A stretch of 50,762 nt of DNA from Pseudomonadota bacterium (lineage in GTDB: Bacteria > Pseudomonadota > Gammaproteobacteria > Burkholderiales > Burkholderiaceae_C). The notes beneath the pieces are model-generated. The model made no database searches and was not told the DNA's origin. It saw nothing but the letters and a program-made list of their open reading frames with translations. Each line of letters begins with the position of its first letter. Positions within the stretch are counted from its first letter, which is position 1. A program made the translations under genes and the position numbers. The stretch lies in assembly GCA_021841865.1 (NCBI GenBank), contig JAKCDM010000011.1, positions 1-50,762 of the forward strand. Reading direction: 5' to 3'. Shown here piece after piece: positions 9,240-17,977 of the stretch.

Positions 9240-10667
9240 TCAGGGTCGCTGCGTCGCAGGGGCGGCGCAGCTTGCCAGGTTGCACAGCAGCACCAGCGGC
9301 GTGTTGCCGAACCGGTAGCGGTGGACCAGGGTCGGCCAGCCGGGCTGCGGGCCGTACGCGATCAGGTAGCCCTTGTCGCCGCCTCGGGGGGCCTGCAGCG
9401 GCACGCGGCCGGGGTGCAGTTCGACGATCCTGGCGGCGACCGCGACGCCTGCGAAGGTGACGTCGTCGATGTACAGCGCCCGGCCATGGGTTTGGCGCAG
9501 GATGTCCCGCGCGACATGGCCGAAGTCGCGCCAGCGGTGCTGGTACATCGGGAACCACCAGGCGCTCATCGCGACCTTGAGCGCGATGAACAACCCAGCG
9601 CCGACGATGGCTCCGCGGCGCAATGCCTCGGAGCGCGCGGCGATGCGCGCCATCAGCACGGCCAGCAGCGCGCTCAGCGGATACACGTAGCGCACGTTGT
9701 GCGTCGGAGCCAGCAGGTAGGGCAGGGTGTTGAGCGCGACCATGCCCAGCAGCGTGGCCGAAGGGTCGTCGAGCAGCGCCGGCCAGCGGCGACGGCCGCG
9801 GATGTCGAGCACGGCGGCGGCGGCCAGCACGGCCGACATCGGCAGCAGCATCTTGAACAGGTCGACGGCGAAGCCGGCGACGCCGAGCAGGTACGAGCGC
9901 GCTCCCTGTTCACGCAGCGCGCGGTGCATGATGTCGCCGATCATTCCGCCCTGCTGCGGGTTGTGGCGCCCGAGCAGCGTGAACCACAGCAGCGGCAGCA
10001 GCAGCGCCAGCGCATGCCATGCCAGGCTGGGCCAGCGCAGCGCGAAGCGCCAGTGGCGGCCGCGGGTCACGGCGACCAGCATGGCCAGCCCGTAGAACAC
10101 GTAGACGGTCAGCGCCTTGGTGAGAAAGCCGCCCGCAAGCGCGAGCACGACCAGTGCGAGCCAGGCGTGGCGGCGGGTGGCCAGCGCGCTCAGGCCGGCT
10201 GCGATGGCCAGCACGACGAACAGGCCGAACAAGGCGTCCGAGTACGAGATCCAGCCATACCAGAACAGCGTGTAGGTGAAGCTGAGGAAGATCAGTGCAG
10301 CCAGTCGCGCGTCGGCACGTGGCATGTCGTGCAGGCGCGCGATCCAGTAGGCCAACGCGGCTGTGCCGAGGGTGGCGAGCAGCGTGACCAGGCGCGCGGC
10401 CAGCAGCATGTGCGACCAGCCGATGCCGTCGGACAATGCGGTGATCAACCAGTTGAACAGCGGCGGGCGCCAGTAGGGTTGCCCGTACATCACGGGGGTG
10501 AGCCACTTCCCGCCCATGTGCATCTCGTAGGACATCAGCGCATAGACCGATTCCTCGCCCATCGACTCGGCGCGCAGCGTGAGCAGGAAGCTGGCGGTGG
10601 CCAGCAGGATCAGCCACGAGACGACGCGGGATGTTTCAATGCCGAACAGGGTTTTGGGTCCAGACAA
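9240..10667 (-). CDS. GT39/ArnT-like membrane glycosyltransferase
   Basis: A 475-aa polytopic protein with about ten or more hydrophobic segments. The first segment (about 13-32) is followed by MGEES (36-40) and YWRPPLFNWL (65-74), matching the acidic loop and the PPL motif of the PMT/ArnT (GT39-like) fold, which takes sugar from polyprenyl phosphate on the periplasmic side of the inner membrane. TTG at 10667 is used as start because AAGAGG lies seven bases upstream and the first membrane segment needs it; no earlier ATG fits. It is divergent from a GtrA gene and close to a GtrB-like gene, so it may play the role of the Gtr-type specific transferase that adds a sugar to a surface glycan. Acceptor and sugar cannot be read from sequence. 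Confidence 0.85.
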   Translation of the reverse strand: MSGPKTLFGIETSRVVSWLILLATASFLLTLRAESMGEESVYALMSYEMHMGGKWLTPVMYGQPYWRPPLFNWLITALSDGIGWSHMLLAARLVTLLATLGTAALAYWIARLHDMPRADARLAALIFLSFTYTLFWYGWISYSDALFGLFVVLAIAAGLSALATRRHAWLALVVLALAGGFLTKALTVYVFYGLAMLVAVTRGRHWRFALRWPSLAWHALALLLPLLWFTLLGRHNPQQGGMIGDIMHRALREQGARSYLLGVAGFAVDLFKMLLPMSAVLAAAAVLDIRGRRRWPALLDDPSATLLGMVALNTLPYLLAPTHNVRYVYPLSALLAVLMARIAARSEALRRGAIVGAGLFIALKVAMSAWWFPMYQHRWRDFGHVARDILRQTHGRALYIDDVTFAGVAVAARIVELHPGRVPLQAPRGGDKGYLIAYGPQPGWPTLVHRYRFGNTPLVLLCNLASCAAPATQRP

Positions 10668-10669
10668 GG

Positions 10670-11077
10670 ATGTACCTCTTGAAAAAACAGTTCGCGAAAT
10701 TCGCGGCGAGTGGAATGGTCGGGTTCGTCGCCGATTCCAGCATGCTGTACATGCTCCTGGCGCTGGGCCTGGGCTGGTACGTCGGGCGCCTGCTGTCGTT
10801 CCTGAGCGCGGTCTTCGTGACCTGGCGAATCAACCGCCGTCACACCTTCCCGCAGGGCGACCGACCGGCCTCGTGGAGCGAATTCGGGCGCTATCTGCTG
10901 GCGATGTCGGCGGGCGGGGCGTGCAATTACGCGGCATATGTGCTGGCGTTGCGCCTGTTGCAGGTGCCGCCCTCCATCAAGCCCCTGCTCGGGGTCGCGG
11001 TGGGATCGCTGGCCGGCATGGTGGTGAACTTCATCGGCGCGAAGTGGTGGGTGTTCCACCGTCGTCGCGCGGCGTGA
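10670..11077 (+). CDS. GtrA family membrane protein, predicted polyprenyl-sugar flippase
   Basis: A small (135-aa) protein with four hydrophobic segments and typical GtrA features: QFAKFAASGMVGFVAD near the N-terminus, a WRINRRHTF loop and a final FIGAKWWVF. Family members flip bactoprenyl-linked sugar across the inner membrane for O-antigen or similar modification. ATG 10670 is given, but TTG 10679 has a better placed AAGGA (10666-10670) and gives the usual MKKQ start. The start is only two bases from that of the divergent transferase, and the 3' end overlaps the convergent GtrB-like gene by 47 nt. These three genes form a Gtr-like set, although they are not co-directional. Confidence 0.88.
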   Translation: MYLLKKQFAKFAASGMVGFVADSSMLYMLLALGLGWYVGRLLSFLSAVFVTWRINRRHTFPQGDRPASWSEFGRYLLAMSAGGACNYAAYVLALRLLQVPPSIKPLLGVAVGSLAGMVVNFIGAKWWVFHRRRAA

Positions 11078-12119
11078 CGCCGCCGCTGGCGGCAGCCTCG
11101 CGCACCGGGCCCCAGCTGCCGCGTACCCAGTAGATGGGCCGCTGCTTGCTCTCCTCGTAGATGCGGCCGATGTATTCGCCGATGACCCCCAGGGCCATCA
11201 GCTGCACGCCCCCGAGGAACAGCATGGTCACCATCAGCGAGGGATAGCCCTTGACCGGATTGCCGTGCAGCAGCGTGGCCGCCACCATCCACACCGCGTA
11301 GCCGAAGGCCAGCACCGACACGACGAAGCCCAGGTACGACGCCAGCTGCAGCGGCGCGATGCTGAACGACGTGATGCCCTCCAGCGCGAAGTTCCACAGT
11401 TTCCAGTAGTTCCACGCGCTGCTGCCGGAGTGGCGCGCGGGGCGGCTGTAGCAGACTTCGGCGCTGCGAAAGCCCGCCCAGGCGAACAGGCCCTTCATGA
11501 AGCGGCGGCGCTCGGGCAGGCTGCGGATGGCTTCGAGCGCCTGGCGCGAGATGAGCCGGAAGTCTCCGGTGTCGGGAGGAATGTCGACCGCGCTGAGCCG
11601 GTTGATCACACGGTAGAAGGCGTGCGCGGTCAGGCGCTTGGCCCAGCCGTCGCCGGCGCGCGCCTGGCGCACGGCGTTGACCACCTCGAAGCCCTCGCGC
11701 CATTTGTCGAGCAGCTGGGGAATCAGCTCGGGCGGGTCCTGCAGATCGGCGTCCAGCGGGATCACGGCCTCGCCGCGAGCGTGGTCCAGCCCCGCCGTCA
11801 ACGCCGCTTCCTTGCCGAAGTTGCGCGAAAGATCGATGACGCTGATGTGCGGGTCGGCCCGCTGCAGATCCAGCAGGCGTTGCAGGGTCTGGTCGCGGCT
11901 GCCGTCGTTGACCAGGATCATCTCCCAGCTCACGTCGAGCGCCGCCATGACGGCGCCTACCCGCCGGTGCAGCGCATCAACGTTGTCCGCCTCGTTGTGG
12001 CAGGGTACGACGAGCGACAGCAACACGCCGGCAGGCGGCGCAGGCGCATCCTCGGCGCCAGCGGCTGCCGAGTCCGCATTGCTTCGGTCTTCGGGTTGCG
12101 TCGTCGCGGGAAAAACCAT
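11031..12119 (-). CDS. GtrB/DPM1-like family 2 glycosyltransferase
   Basis: A 362-aa protein. Residues about 33-260 are a GT-A catalytic domain with SLVVPCHNEADN at the start and the DADLQDPPE metal/nucleotide-sugar motif near residue 122. Two membrane segments follow (about 242-277 and 285-312), with the family ending GVIGEYIGRIYEE. Such enzymes load glucose or a similar sugar from UDP-sugar onto undecaprenyl phosphate at the cytoplasmic face. With GtrA and the GT39-like transferase this gives the three steps of load, flip and transfer. The first 30 residues are Ala/Pro-rich and may be a linker or a late true start. The last 47 bases overlap the convergent gtrA 3' end. Confidence 0.9.
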   Translation of the reverse strand: MVFPATTQPEDRSNADSAAAGAEDAPAPPAGVLLSLVVPCHNEADNVDALHRRVGAVMAALDVSWEMILVNDGSRDQTLQRLLDLQRADPHISVIDLSRNFGKEAALTAGLDHARGEAVIPLDADLQDPPELIPQLLDKWREGFEVVNAVRQARAGDGWAKRLTAHAFYRVINRLSAVDIPPDTGDFRLISRQALEAIRSLPERRRFMKGLFAWAGFRSAEVCYSRPARHSGSSAWNYWKLWNFALEGITSFSIAPLQLASYLGFVVSVLAFGYAVWMVAATLLHGNPVKGYPSLMVTMLFLGGVQLMALGVIGEYIGRIYEESKQRPIYWVRGSWGPVREAAASGGVTPRDDGGTPTTSRR

Positions 12120-12198
12120 TCGGATCTGGATTTTGTGAACTCGATCCAGAGCTTACACGGTCCGCGCACCCCGCCTCCGCGGTTTCGCGCTTGCCCTG

Positions 12199-13275
12199 TC
12201 AGGCGCAGGCCGCGGCGAGGTCGGCGGCGAATGCGTCGACCGTCTGCGGCGTGGTGTCCCACGCGCACATCAGGCGGCAGCCGCCGCCGGCGATGAACTC
12301 GTAGAACTCCCAGCCGCGCCCGTGCATGGTGTCGATCACCCGACGCGGCAGCTGCGCGAACACGGCATTGGCCTGCGGCGGGTGCAGCACCTGCACGCCG
12401 GGAAGTTCCCGGATGGCCTGGAACAGGCGCTGGGCCATGGCGTTGGCGTGGCGCGCGTTGTGCAGCCAGGTGTCGCCCTCCAGCATGCCCACCCACGGCG
12501 CCGAGATGAAGCGCATCTTGGACGCCAGCTGCCCGGCCTGCTTGACCCGCCAGGCGAAGTCGGCCGACAGCTCGCGGTCGAAGAACACCACCGCCTCGCC
12601 CACCGGAAGGCCGTTCTTGGTGCCGCCGAAGCACAGCACGTCGACTCCGGCGCGCCAGGTGATTTCCGACGGGTGCACGCCGAGCGAGGCCACCGCGTTG
12701 GCGAAGCGCGCGCCGTCCATGTGCAGCTTCAGGTGCCGGCGCTTGGCGATGGCGGCGATGGCGCGCACCTCCTCGACGGTGTAGACGGTGCCGAGCTCGG
12801 TGGCCTGGGTCAGCGACACCACCTTGGGCTTCGGATAGTGGATGTCGTTGCGCCGCGTGACCAGATGCTCGATGGCGTCCGGGGTGAGCTTGCCCAGGCG
12901 CGCGGACGGGCTGTCGCTCTCGCCCACCAGCAGCTTGGAGCCGTTGGAGAAGAACTCGGGGCCGCCGCATTCGTCGGTCTCGATGTGGGCCACCGGCGAG
13001 CAAAGCACGCTGTGGTAGCTCTGGCACATCGACGCCAGCGCCAGCGAGTTCGCGGCGGTGCCGTTGAACACGTAGTAGACGTCGCAGTCGGTCTGGAACA
13101 GGTCGCGCAGCATGTCGGTGGAGCGCTGGGTCCAGACGTCGTTGCCATAGGCGGGCTGGTGCCCGCTGGCATTGGCGTCGAGCAGGGATTGCAGGGCCTG
13201 GGGGCAGATCCCGGCGAGGTTGTCGCTGGCGAACTGCTGGCGCGCGGCGGGGATGGGAGCGGCTGGGGACGTCAT
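12199..13275 (-). CDS. ltaE: Low-specificity L-threonine aldolase
   Basis: A 358-aa PLP enzyme that splits L-threonine/allo-threonine into glycine and acetaldehyde. The sequence closely follows the Pseudomonas type: FASDNLAGICP at 15-25, AYGNDVWTQR at 42-51, HMDGARFANA at 185-194 and the PLP lysine Lys220 in CFGGTKNG. ATG 13275 is chosen because the conserved FASDN start lies 14 residues in, as in relatives; the open frame continues upstream to a TTG at 13377 without conserved sequence. No clear ribosome site is seen. It is followed downstream by the GtrB-like gene on the same strand, with no evident link. Identification is firm. Confidence 0.94.
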   Translation of the reverse strand: MTSPAAPIPAARQQFASDNLAGICPQALQSLLDANASGHQPAYGNDVWTQRSTDMLRDLFQTDCDVYYVFNGTAANSLALASMCQSYHSVLCSPVAHIETDECGGPEFFSNGSKLLVGESDSPSARLGKLTPDAIEHLVTRRNDIHYPKPKVVSLTQATELGTVYTVEEVRAIAAIAKRRHLKLHMDGARFANAVASLGVHPSEITWRAGVDVLCFGGTKNGLPVGEAVVFFDRELSADFAWRVKQAGQLASKMRFISAPWVGMLEGDTWLHNARHANAMAQRLFQAIRELPGVQVLHPPQANAVFAQLPRRVIDTMHGRGWEFYEFIAGGGCRLMCAWDTTPQTVDAFAADLAAACA

Positions 13276-13456
13276 GGGCTTCGTGGGCGAGGTTCGAGCT
13301 TCGTGGGCTGGCAGCGCGATGCCGGCGGCAACGCGGTGGACTTGCGCATTGTCGGTCGGTGCGGGCGAACGCGCCAAGCGCCTGGTGGCGCAAGGTGGCT
13401 CCCGCGGGGTCGCGGGCAGGCGCGCAGTGCGCCGCGCCGGCGGGGCAGCGCCGTCG

Positions 13457-14389
13457 TCAGGCCGACAGCGCGCCGATGCGGTCGAGTGCGTCCAGCACCG
13501 CGCTGGGGGCGACGCGGCGCGGTTGCGGGCGGGCGATGTCCTCCAGCAGGATCAGGTCCAGCATGCCCTGCGGGCCGGGGCGGTCGACCGGCAGCCACTG
13601 CAGCCAGCGCGCCGACGGCGCGCGCGGCAGGCGCGTGGGAAGCCCGGCGCGCATCAGCAGGTCGCGCAGGCGCACGGCGCTGGAGCGGCTTTGCAGCCCG
13701 GCGTCCTCGCCCAGCGTGCTGGCCAGGCACATGCCCAGCGCGAGGGCCTCGCCATGCAGGTACTCGCCGTAGCCGGCGAGGGACTCGACCACGCCGCCGA
13801 GCCGGGTGCCGTAGCTCAGCAGCGGCACCGCGCGGCGAAGCCGGCGGTCGTCGGCCTCGATTCCCGCGCGCAGCTCGGGTACGCGCCGAACGACGTGCGC
13901 CACCGACTCGGGGTCGCGCTCGCGCAGCGCCTCGACCCGGGTCTCCAGCCAGACGAACAGTTCGGCGTCGGCCAGCGCCGCGCAGCGGATGATCTCGGCC
14001 AGCCCGGCCGAGACCTCGCGCGGGGACTCCTGCGGTGCCTGCAGCGCCCGGCGCACGCCCTGGCCGAGGCGTTCGAACATGCCTGCGCGGCGCTCCTGCG
14101 GTGCCGCCGCGGGGGCTCCCGGCGGCGCGCCGGGCGGCTCGCCGGGCATTGCGTCGCGCGCGTCGGGCGGGGCCTCGTCCTGCTGCGCGATCTCGACCAG
14201 GCCCAGCTCGCGCAGTTGCGCGAAGCTGGCGTCGTCGACGTCGACGTGCCCGAGCATCTCGAGCAGTTCGGCGTCGCCGCGACGGCCGTCGATCAGCACC
14301 AGCAGGTTGCGCACGGCGCGCGGCAGCGGCGGCTGGCGGGTGCTCAGCGCCTGGCGCCCGAGCTCGGTCTTGCGATGGATGCGTGGCAT
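13457..14389 (-). CDS. Protein with N-terminal helical domain and degenerate AroB (3-dehydroquinate synthase) C-terminal domain
   Basis: A 310-aa protein. Residues 1-68 (KTELGRQAL, LLVLIDGRR) look like a small helical domain found in many uncharacterised Burkholderiales proteins. After an Ala/Pro linker (71-100), residues about 125-300 follow the C-terminal half of 3-dehydroquinate synthase: SAGLAEIIR at 127-135, DAELFVWLE at 141-149, YGEYLHGEALALGM at 207-220, LLMRAGLPTRLP at 244-255 and a final LDLILLEDIA. The NAD-binding N-terminal half is absent. Of the usual zinc ligands, Glu132 and His212 remain, but the GHTFGH segment is YGTRLGG (193-199), losing its His; the usual Lys of AExxK is Arg135. 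It is therefore unlikely to be a working synthase. Function unknown; a binding or regulatory role is possible. The AroB kinship is my reading of motifs. Confidence 0.8.
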   Translation of the reverse strand: MPRIHRKTELGRQALSTRQPPLPRAVRNLLVLIDGRRGDAELLEMLGHVDVDDASFAQLRELGLVEIAQQDEAPPDARDAMPGEPPGAPPGAPAAAPQERRAGMFERLGQGVRRALQAPQESPREVSAGLAEIIRCAALADAELFVWLETRVEALRERDPESVAHVVRRVPELRAGIEADDRRLRRAVPLLSYGTRLGGVVESLAGYGEYLHGEALALGMCLASTLGEDAGLQSRSSAVRLRDLLMRAGLPTRLPRAPSARWLQWLPVDRPGPQGMLDLILLEDIARPQPRRVAPSAVLDALDRIGALSA

Positions 14390-14462
14390 GGGGAGCGGGG
14401 TTGCGGACTCGACGGTTCGGGAGGCAGCGGGCCGGGCTCTTTCGTGCGCGCGCGCGGCGGGG

Positions 14463-15164
14463 TCAGAATTGCTCGACCCACGGGCGCAGCTCGATTTCCC
14501 AGGTCCACGCGCTGCGCGGCTGGCGTGCCAGGTGCAGGTATTCGGCGGCGATGGCCCGCGGGTCGAGCTGGCCGTCGGGCTGCGCCGGCTCCGGGCGCTC
14601 GGGGTGGGCGATGCCGCCGTCGATCACCACATGGGCCACGTGCACGCCCTGCGGCGCGAGCTCGCGCGCCAGGGCCTGGGCCAGCCCGCGCAGCGCGAAC
14701 TTGCCCATCGCGAACACCGACGACTGCGCGAAACCCTTGACGCTGGCCGACGCCCCGGTGAACAGCAGGGTGCCTCGCCCGGCCCGCAGCATGCGCTGGG
14801 CGGCCTGTCGCGCCACGAGCAGGCCGCCCAGCGCATTGACCTGCAGCGCCTGCGAGGCTTGCTCGACATCAATTTCGGCGATGGAGCCGCGGACCCGTGC
14901 TCCGGCGTTGTACACCACCAGTTCGGGCCCGCGCGGGTCGATGCGGTCGAGCTCGGCGAACAGGGCTTCGACCTGCTGCGCCTGCGACGCGTCGCAGCGC
15001 AGCGCCAGGCCGTCGAGCTGCCGTGCCAGTTCCTGCAGGCGCTCGGGGCGCCGGGCTGCCAGCGCGACGCGCATGCCGGCCTGTTCGCCGAACACCCGCG
15101 CCAGCGCGGCGCCGAGCCCGTCGCCGGCGCCGACGATCAGGGCCAAGGGGCGTGAGGAAGTCAT
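14463..15164 (-). CDS. SDR family protein lacking the catalytic tyrosine
   Basis: A 233-aa Rossmann-fold protein of the short-chain dehydrogenase/reductase family. ATG 15164 gives the usual short lead before the dinucleotide motif VGAGDGLG (11-18); GGGAG lies about 11 bases upstream. NAG is present (YNAG at 85-88) and the active-site lysine is Lys155, but the YxxxK tyrosine is Phe151 (FAMGK). The same FxMGK form occurs in a subset of SDR proteins, so this is probably not a sequencing error. Without Tyr, ordinary ketone reduction is doubtful; it may use another residue or only bind NAD(P). The gene lies upstream of, and in line with, the AroB-like gene (73-nt gap), and is divergent from the protease gene. 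Confidence 0.85.
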   Translation of the reverse strand: MTSSRPLALIVGAGDGLGAALARVFGEQAGMRVALAARRPERLQELARQLDGLALRCDASQAQQVEALFAELDRIDPRGPELVVYNAGARVRGSIAEIDVEQASQALQVNALGGLLVARQAAQRMLRAGRGTLLFTGASASVKGFAQSSVFAMGKFALRGLAQALARELAPQGVHVAHVVIDGGIAHPERPEPAQPDGQLDPRAIAAEYLHLARQPRSAWTWEIELRPWVEQF

Positions 15165-15403
15165 GGTGCGATGCTCCCGGAGCAGGTGCCAGGCCTGCGA
15201 TGACCCCAACTGTAACGTCGTAGGGCGCGCGCCGGCTCGTGCTGCGCGCGCCGCCGCCAGCGTCGGCGGGGTTGATGCGAGTCAAGCGAATGCCGACGCA
15301 TCGGGTGCATGATGCCCGCATGGCGCGGCGGCAGGGCCGACTGGCCAGGCCTGTGTGTCGCCCGCGATCCTAGCGTGAACCTTCGACCAGGAGCCTTGCC
15401 ACC

Positions 15404-17965
15404 ATGTGTGCCGTCGCTGCATTGCCCGCCGCGCAGCTGATCGCCCGCTGCGACGAGGCGCAACTGGATTTCGCCAGCACCGCCGAGCTTGCCGCCGGGA
15501 CCGAGGTGGTCGGGCAGCGGCGCGCGGTCGAGGCCATCGAGCTGGCGCTGGCGATGGACAAGCCGGGCTACAACCTGTTCGTGCTCGGGCATGCCGGCAG
15601 CGGCCGGCACTGCATGCTGCGGCGCATGCTCGGCGAGCACGCCGCCAGGCGCGCGGCGCCCGACGACTGGTGCTACGTGAACAATTTCGCCGAGCCGGGC
15701 AAGCCGCGCCTGCTGCGCCTGCCGGCCGGACGCGGCGCCCAGCTGGCGCAGGACATGGATCGCTTTGTCAGCGAGCTGGTGCGGGCGATCCCGGTGGCCT
15801 TCGAGAGCGAGCAGCACCAGGCGCGCCTGGAGGCCATCCAGAGCGCGTACAAGCAGCGCGAGGACGGCGCGCTGCAGGGCCTGGGGGACGAGGCCGCGGC
15901 GCACGGCATCGCGCTGATGCGCACTCCGCAGGGCTTCGTGTTCGCTCCGCTGAAGGATCACCAGGCGATCTCGCCGGCGGAATTCGAGAAACTGCCGCCC
16001 GAGCGCAAGGAGAGCATCGGCAAGCTGATCGAGGGCTACGGCGAGCGCCTGACCCAGCTGATGCAGCAGCTGCCGCGCTGGCGCCGCGAGACCCAGGCGC
16101 AGATCCGCCAGGCCAACCGCGACACCCTCGGGCTGGCCGCCGGGCACCTGATCGACGAGCTGCGCCAGCGCCATGCCGACCTGCCGCAGGTGCTGGGTTT
16201 TCTCGACGAGGTCATGCACGACGTGCTGGAAGTGGGCGAGGAGCTGCGCGAGGAGTCGCGCGGCGGCGACGCAGGCATCGCGGCGCTGGTCATGAGCGGG
16301 CACGTGACCCCGGGGCGCTGGAAGGTCAATCCGCTGATCACGCAACCGGCCTCGGGCGCCGCGCCCGTGGTGTTCGAGGACAACCCGACGCACCCGAACC
16401 TGGTGGGGCGCATCGACCAGGTCGCGCAGTTCGGCACGCTGGTGACCAATTTCACGCTGATCAAGCCGGGCTCGCTGCATCGGGCCAATGGCGGCTACCT
16501 GGTGCTCGACGCGTTGAAGGTGCTCAGCCAGCCCTACACGTGGGAGAGCATCAAGCGCACGCTGCGCGGCGGGCAGTTGCGAATCGAGTCGCTGGGCCAG
16601 GCCTGGGGTCTGGTGGGCTCGATCGCGCTGGAGCCGCAGCCGATGCCGCTGCAGGTCAAGCTGGTGCTGGTGGGAGAGGCGCGCCTGTACTACCTGCTCA
16701 AGGAGCTGGACCCGGAATTCGCCGACCTGTTCCGCGTCGCGGCTGATTTCGGCAGCGACATGCCGCGCGACGCGGCCAGCGTTCGCGTGTATGCCGATTT
16801 CGTCGCCACGCTGGCCCGCCAGGGCGGCCTGCGTCCTTTCGAGCGCGCTGCCGTGGCGCGCCTGGTCGAGCATGCGTCGCGCCTGGCCGGCGACGGCCAG
16901 CGCCTGAGCTGCAGCCGGCGCCTGCTGGGCGAGGTGCTGCACGAGGCCGAGCACCTGGCCGCGGCGGACTCGCGCGAGCTTGTCGCGCGCGCCGACGTGG
17001 AAGCCGCGCTGCGCGCGCGCGAGCGCCGCGTGGACCGCCTGCGCGAGCGCGTGCAGGACCAGATCCTGCGCGAGAACCTGATGATCTCTGTGCAGGGCGA
17101 GCGCGTGGGCCAGGTCAACGCCCTGGCGGTGATCGCGATGGACGATTTCGCGTTCGCGCATCCGGTGCGCATCAGCGCCACGGTTCGCGTGGGCGAGGCC
17201 GGCGTGGTGGATCTCGAGCGCGAGAGCGAGCTCGGCGGCGCCATCCACTCCAAGGGGGTGATGATCCTGTCGGCCTTTCTCGGCGCGCGCTTCGCGCGTG
17301 CCATTCCGCTTTCGCTGTCGGCCAGCCTGGTGTTCGAGCAGTCCTACGGGCCGGTCGAGGGCGACAGCGCGTCGATGGCCGAGTTGTGCGCGCTGATGTC
17401 GGACCTGGCGGACCTGCCGGTGCGCCAGTCGCTGGCCATCACCGGCTCGGTCAACCAGTTCGGCGAGGCGCAGGCCATCGGCGCAGTGAACGAGAAGATC
17501 GAGGGCTTTTTCGACATCTGCAACGCGCGCGGGCTCGACGGCCAGCAGGGGGTGCTGATTCCGCGCGCCAACGTCAAGCACCTGATGCTGCGCGACGACG
17601 TCGTGCAGGCCTGCGAGCAGGGGCGTTTCCACGTGTGGGCGGTGCGCGACGTCGACGAGGCGATGGAATGCCTGACCGGCGTCACGGCCGGCCAGCCCGA
17701 CGAGCAGGGGCTGGTGCCTGTGGATACCGTGAACTTCCTGGTCGGAGCGCAGCTGGCGGAGCTGGCGGCGATCCGCCAGACCTACGCCGCGCCTGCCAGG
17801 CGCTCGCGTGCAGCGCGCGACGACGCCGCCGCGGCGTCCCCGAAGGCTCCCGTACCCGCCGAGCCCACGCACCCCCCCGAGCCTGCCGAGCCTGTGCCGC
17901 CACCCGATGCGCCACCCGATGCGCCGAGGGTCCGCACCCCCGGGCGGCGCGCCCGTGGAGCCTAG
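15404..17965 (+). CDS. LonB-like ATP-dependent protease (AAA_32/Lon C-terminal type)
   Basis: An 853-aa cytosolic protease of the LonB/YcbZ-like type. An N-terminal AAA-type region starts with the P-loop-like GHAGSGRH (about 65-72), where Arg replaces the Walker A Lys, as is common in this subgroup. A long helical insertion (about 120-270) follows. The Lon protease domain at about 560-760 has the catalytic Ser655 in EGDSAS and Lys698 in NEKIEGFF. The last 60 residues are Ala/Pro/Arg-rich and probably disordered. Ribosome site AGGAG (15390-15394) supports ATG 15404. A PfkB-type kinase starts 12 nt after the stop, so the two are probably co-transcribed. The family degrades misfolded or regulatory proteins; substrates here are unknown. 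Confidence 0.92.
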   Translation: MCAVAALPAAQLIARCDEAQLDFASTAELAAGTEVVGQRRAVEAIELALAMDKPGYNLFVLGHAGSGRHCMLRRMLGEHAARRAAPDDWCYVNNFAEPGKPRLLRLPAGRGAQLAQDMDRFVSELVRAIPVAFESEQHQARLEAIQSAYKQREDGALQGLGDEAAAHGIALMRTPQGFVFAPLKDHQAISPAEFEKLPPERKESIGKLIEGYGERLTQLMQQLPRWRRETQAQIRQANRDTLGLAAGHLIDELRQRHADLPQVLGFLDEVMHDVLEVGEELREESRGGDAGIAALVMSGHVTPGRWKVNPLITQPASGAAPVVFEDNPTHPNLVGRIDQVAQFGTLVTNFTLIKPGSLHRANGGYLVLDALKVLSQPYTWESIKRTLRGGQLRIESLGQAWGLVGSIALEPQPMPLQVKLVLVGEARLYYLLKELDPEFADLFRVAADFGSDMPRDAASVRVYADFVATLARQGGLRPFERAAVARLVEHASRLAGDGQRLSCSRRLLGEVLHEAEHLAAADSRELVARADVEAALRARERRVDRLRERVQDQILRENLMISVQGERVGQVNALAVIAMDDFAFAHPVRISATVRVGEAGVVDLERESELGGAIHSKGVMILSAFLGARFARAIPLSLSASLVFEQSYGPVEGDSASMAELCALMSDLADLPVRQSLAITGSVNQFGEAQAIGAVNEKIEGFFDICNARGLDGQQGVLIPRANVKHLMLRDDVVQACEQGRFHVWAVRDVDEAMECLTGVTAGQPDEQGLVPVDTVNFLVGAQLAELAAIRQTYAAPARRSRAARDDAAAASPKAPVPAEPTHPPEPAEPVPPPDAPPDAPRVRTPGRRARGA

Positions 17966-17977
17966 CAGGACACTAGC

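Noticed and set aside
13457-14389. Working 3-dehydroquinate synthase (aroB)
   Set aside because: The NAD-binding half and a zinc-ligand His are missing, and the conserved Lys is Arg.
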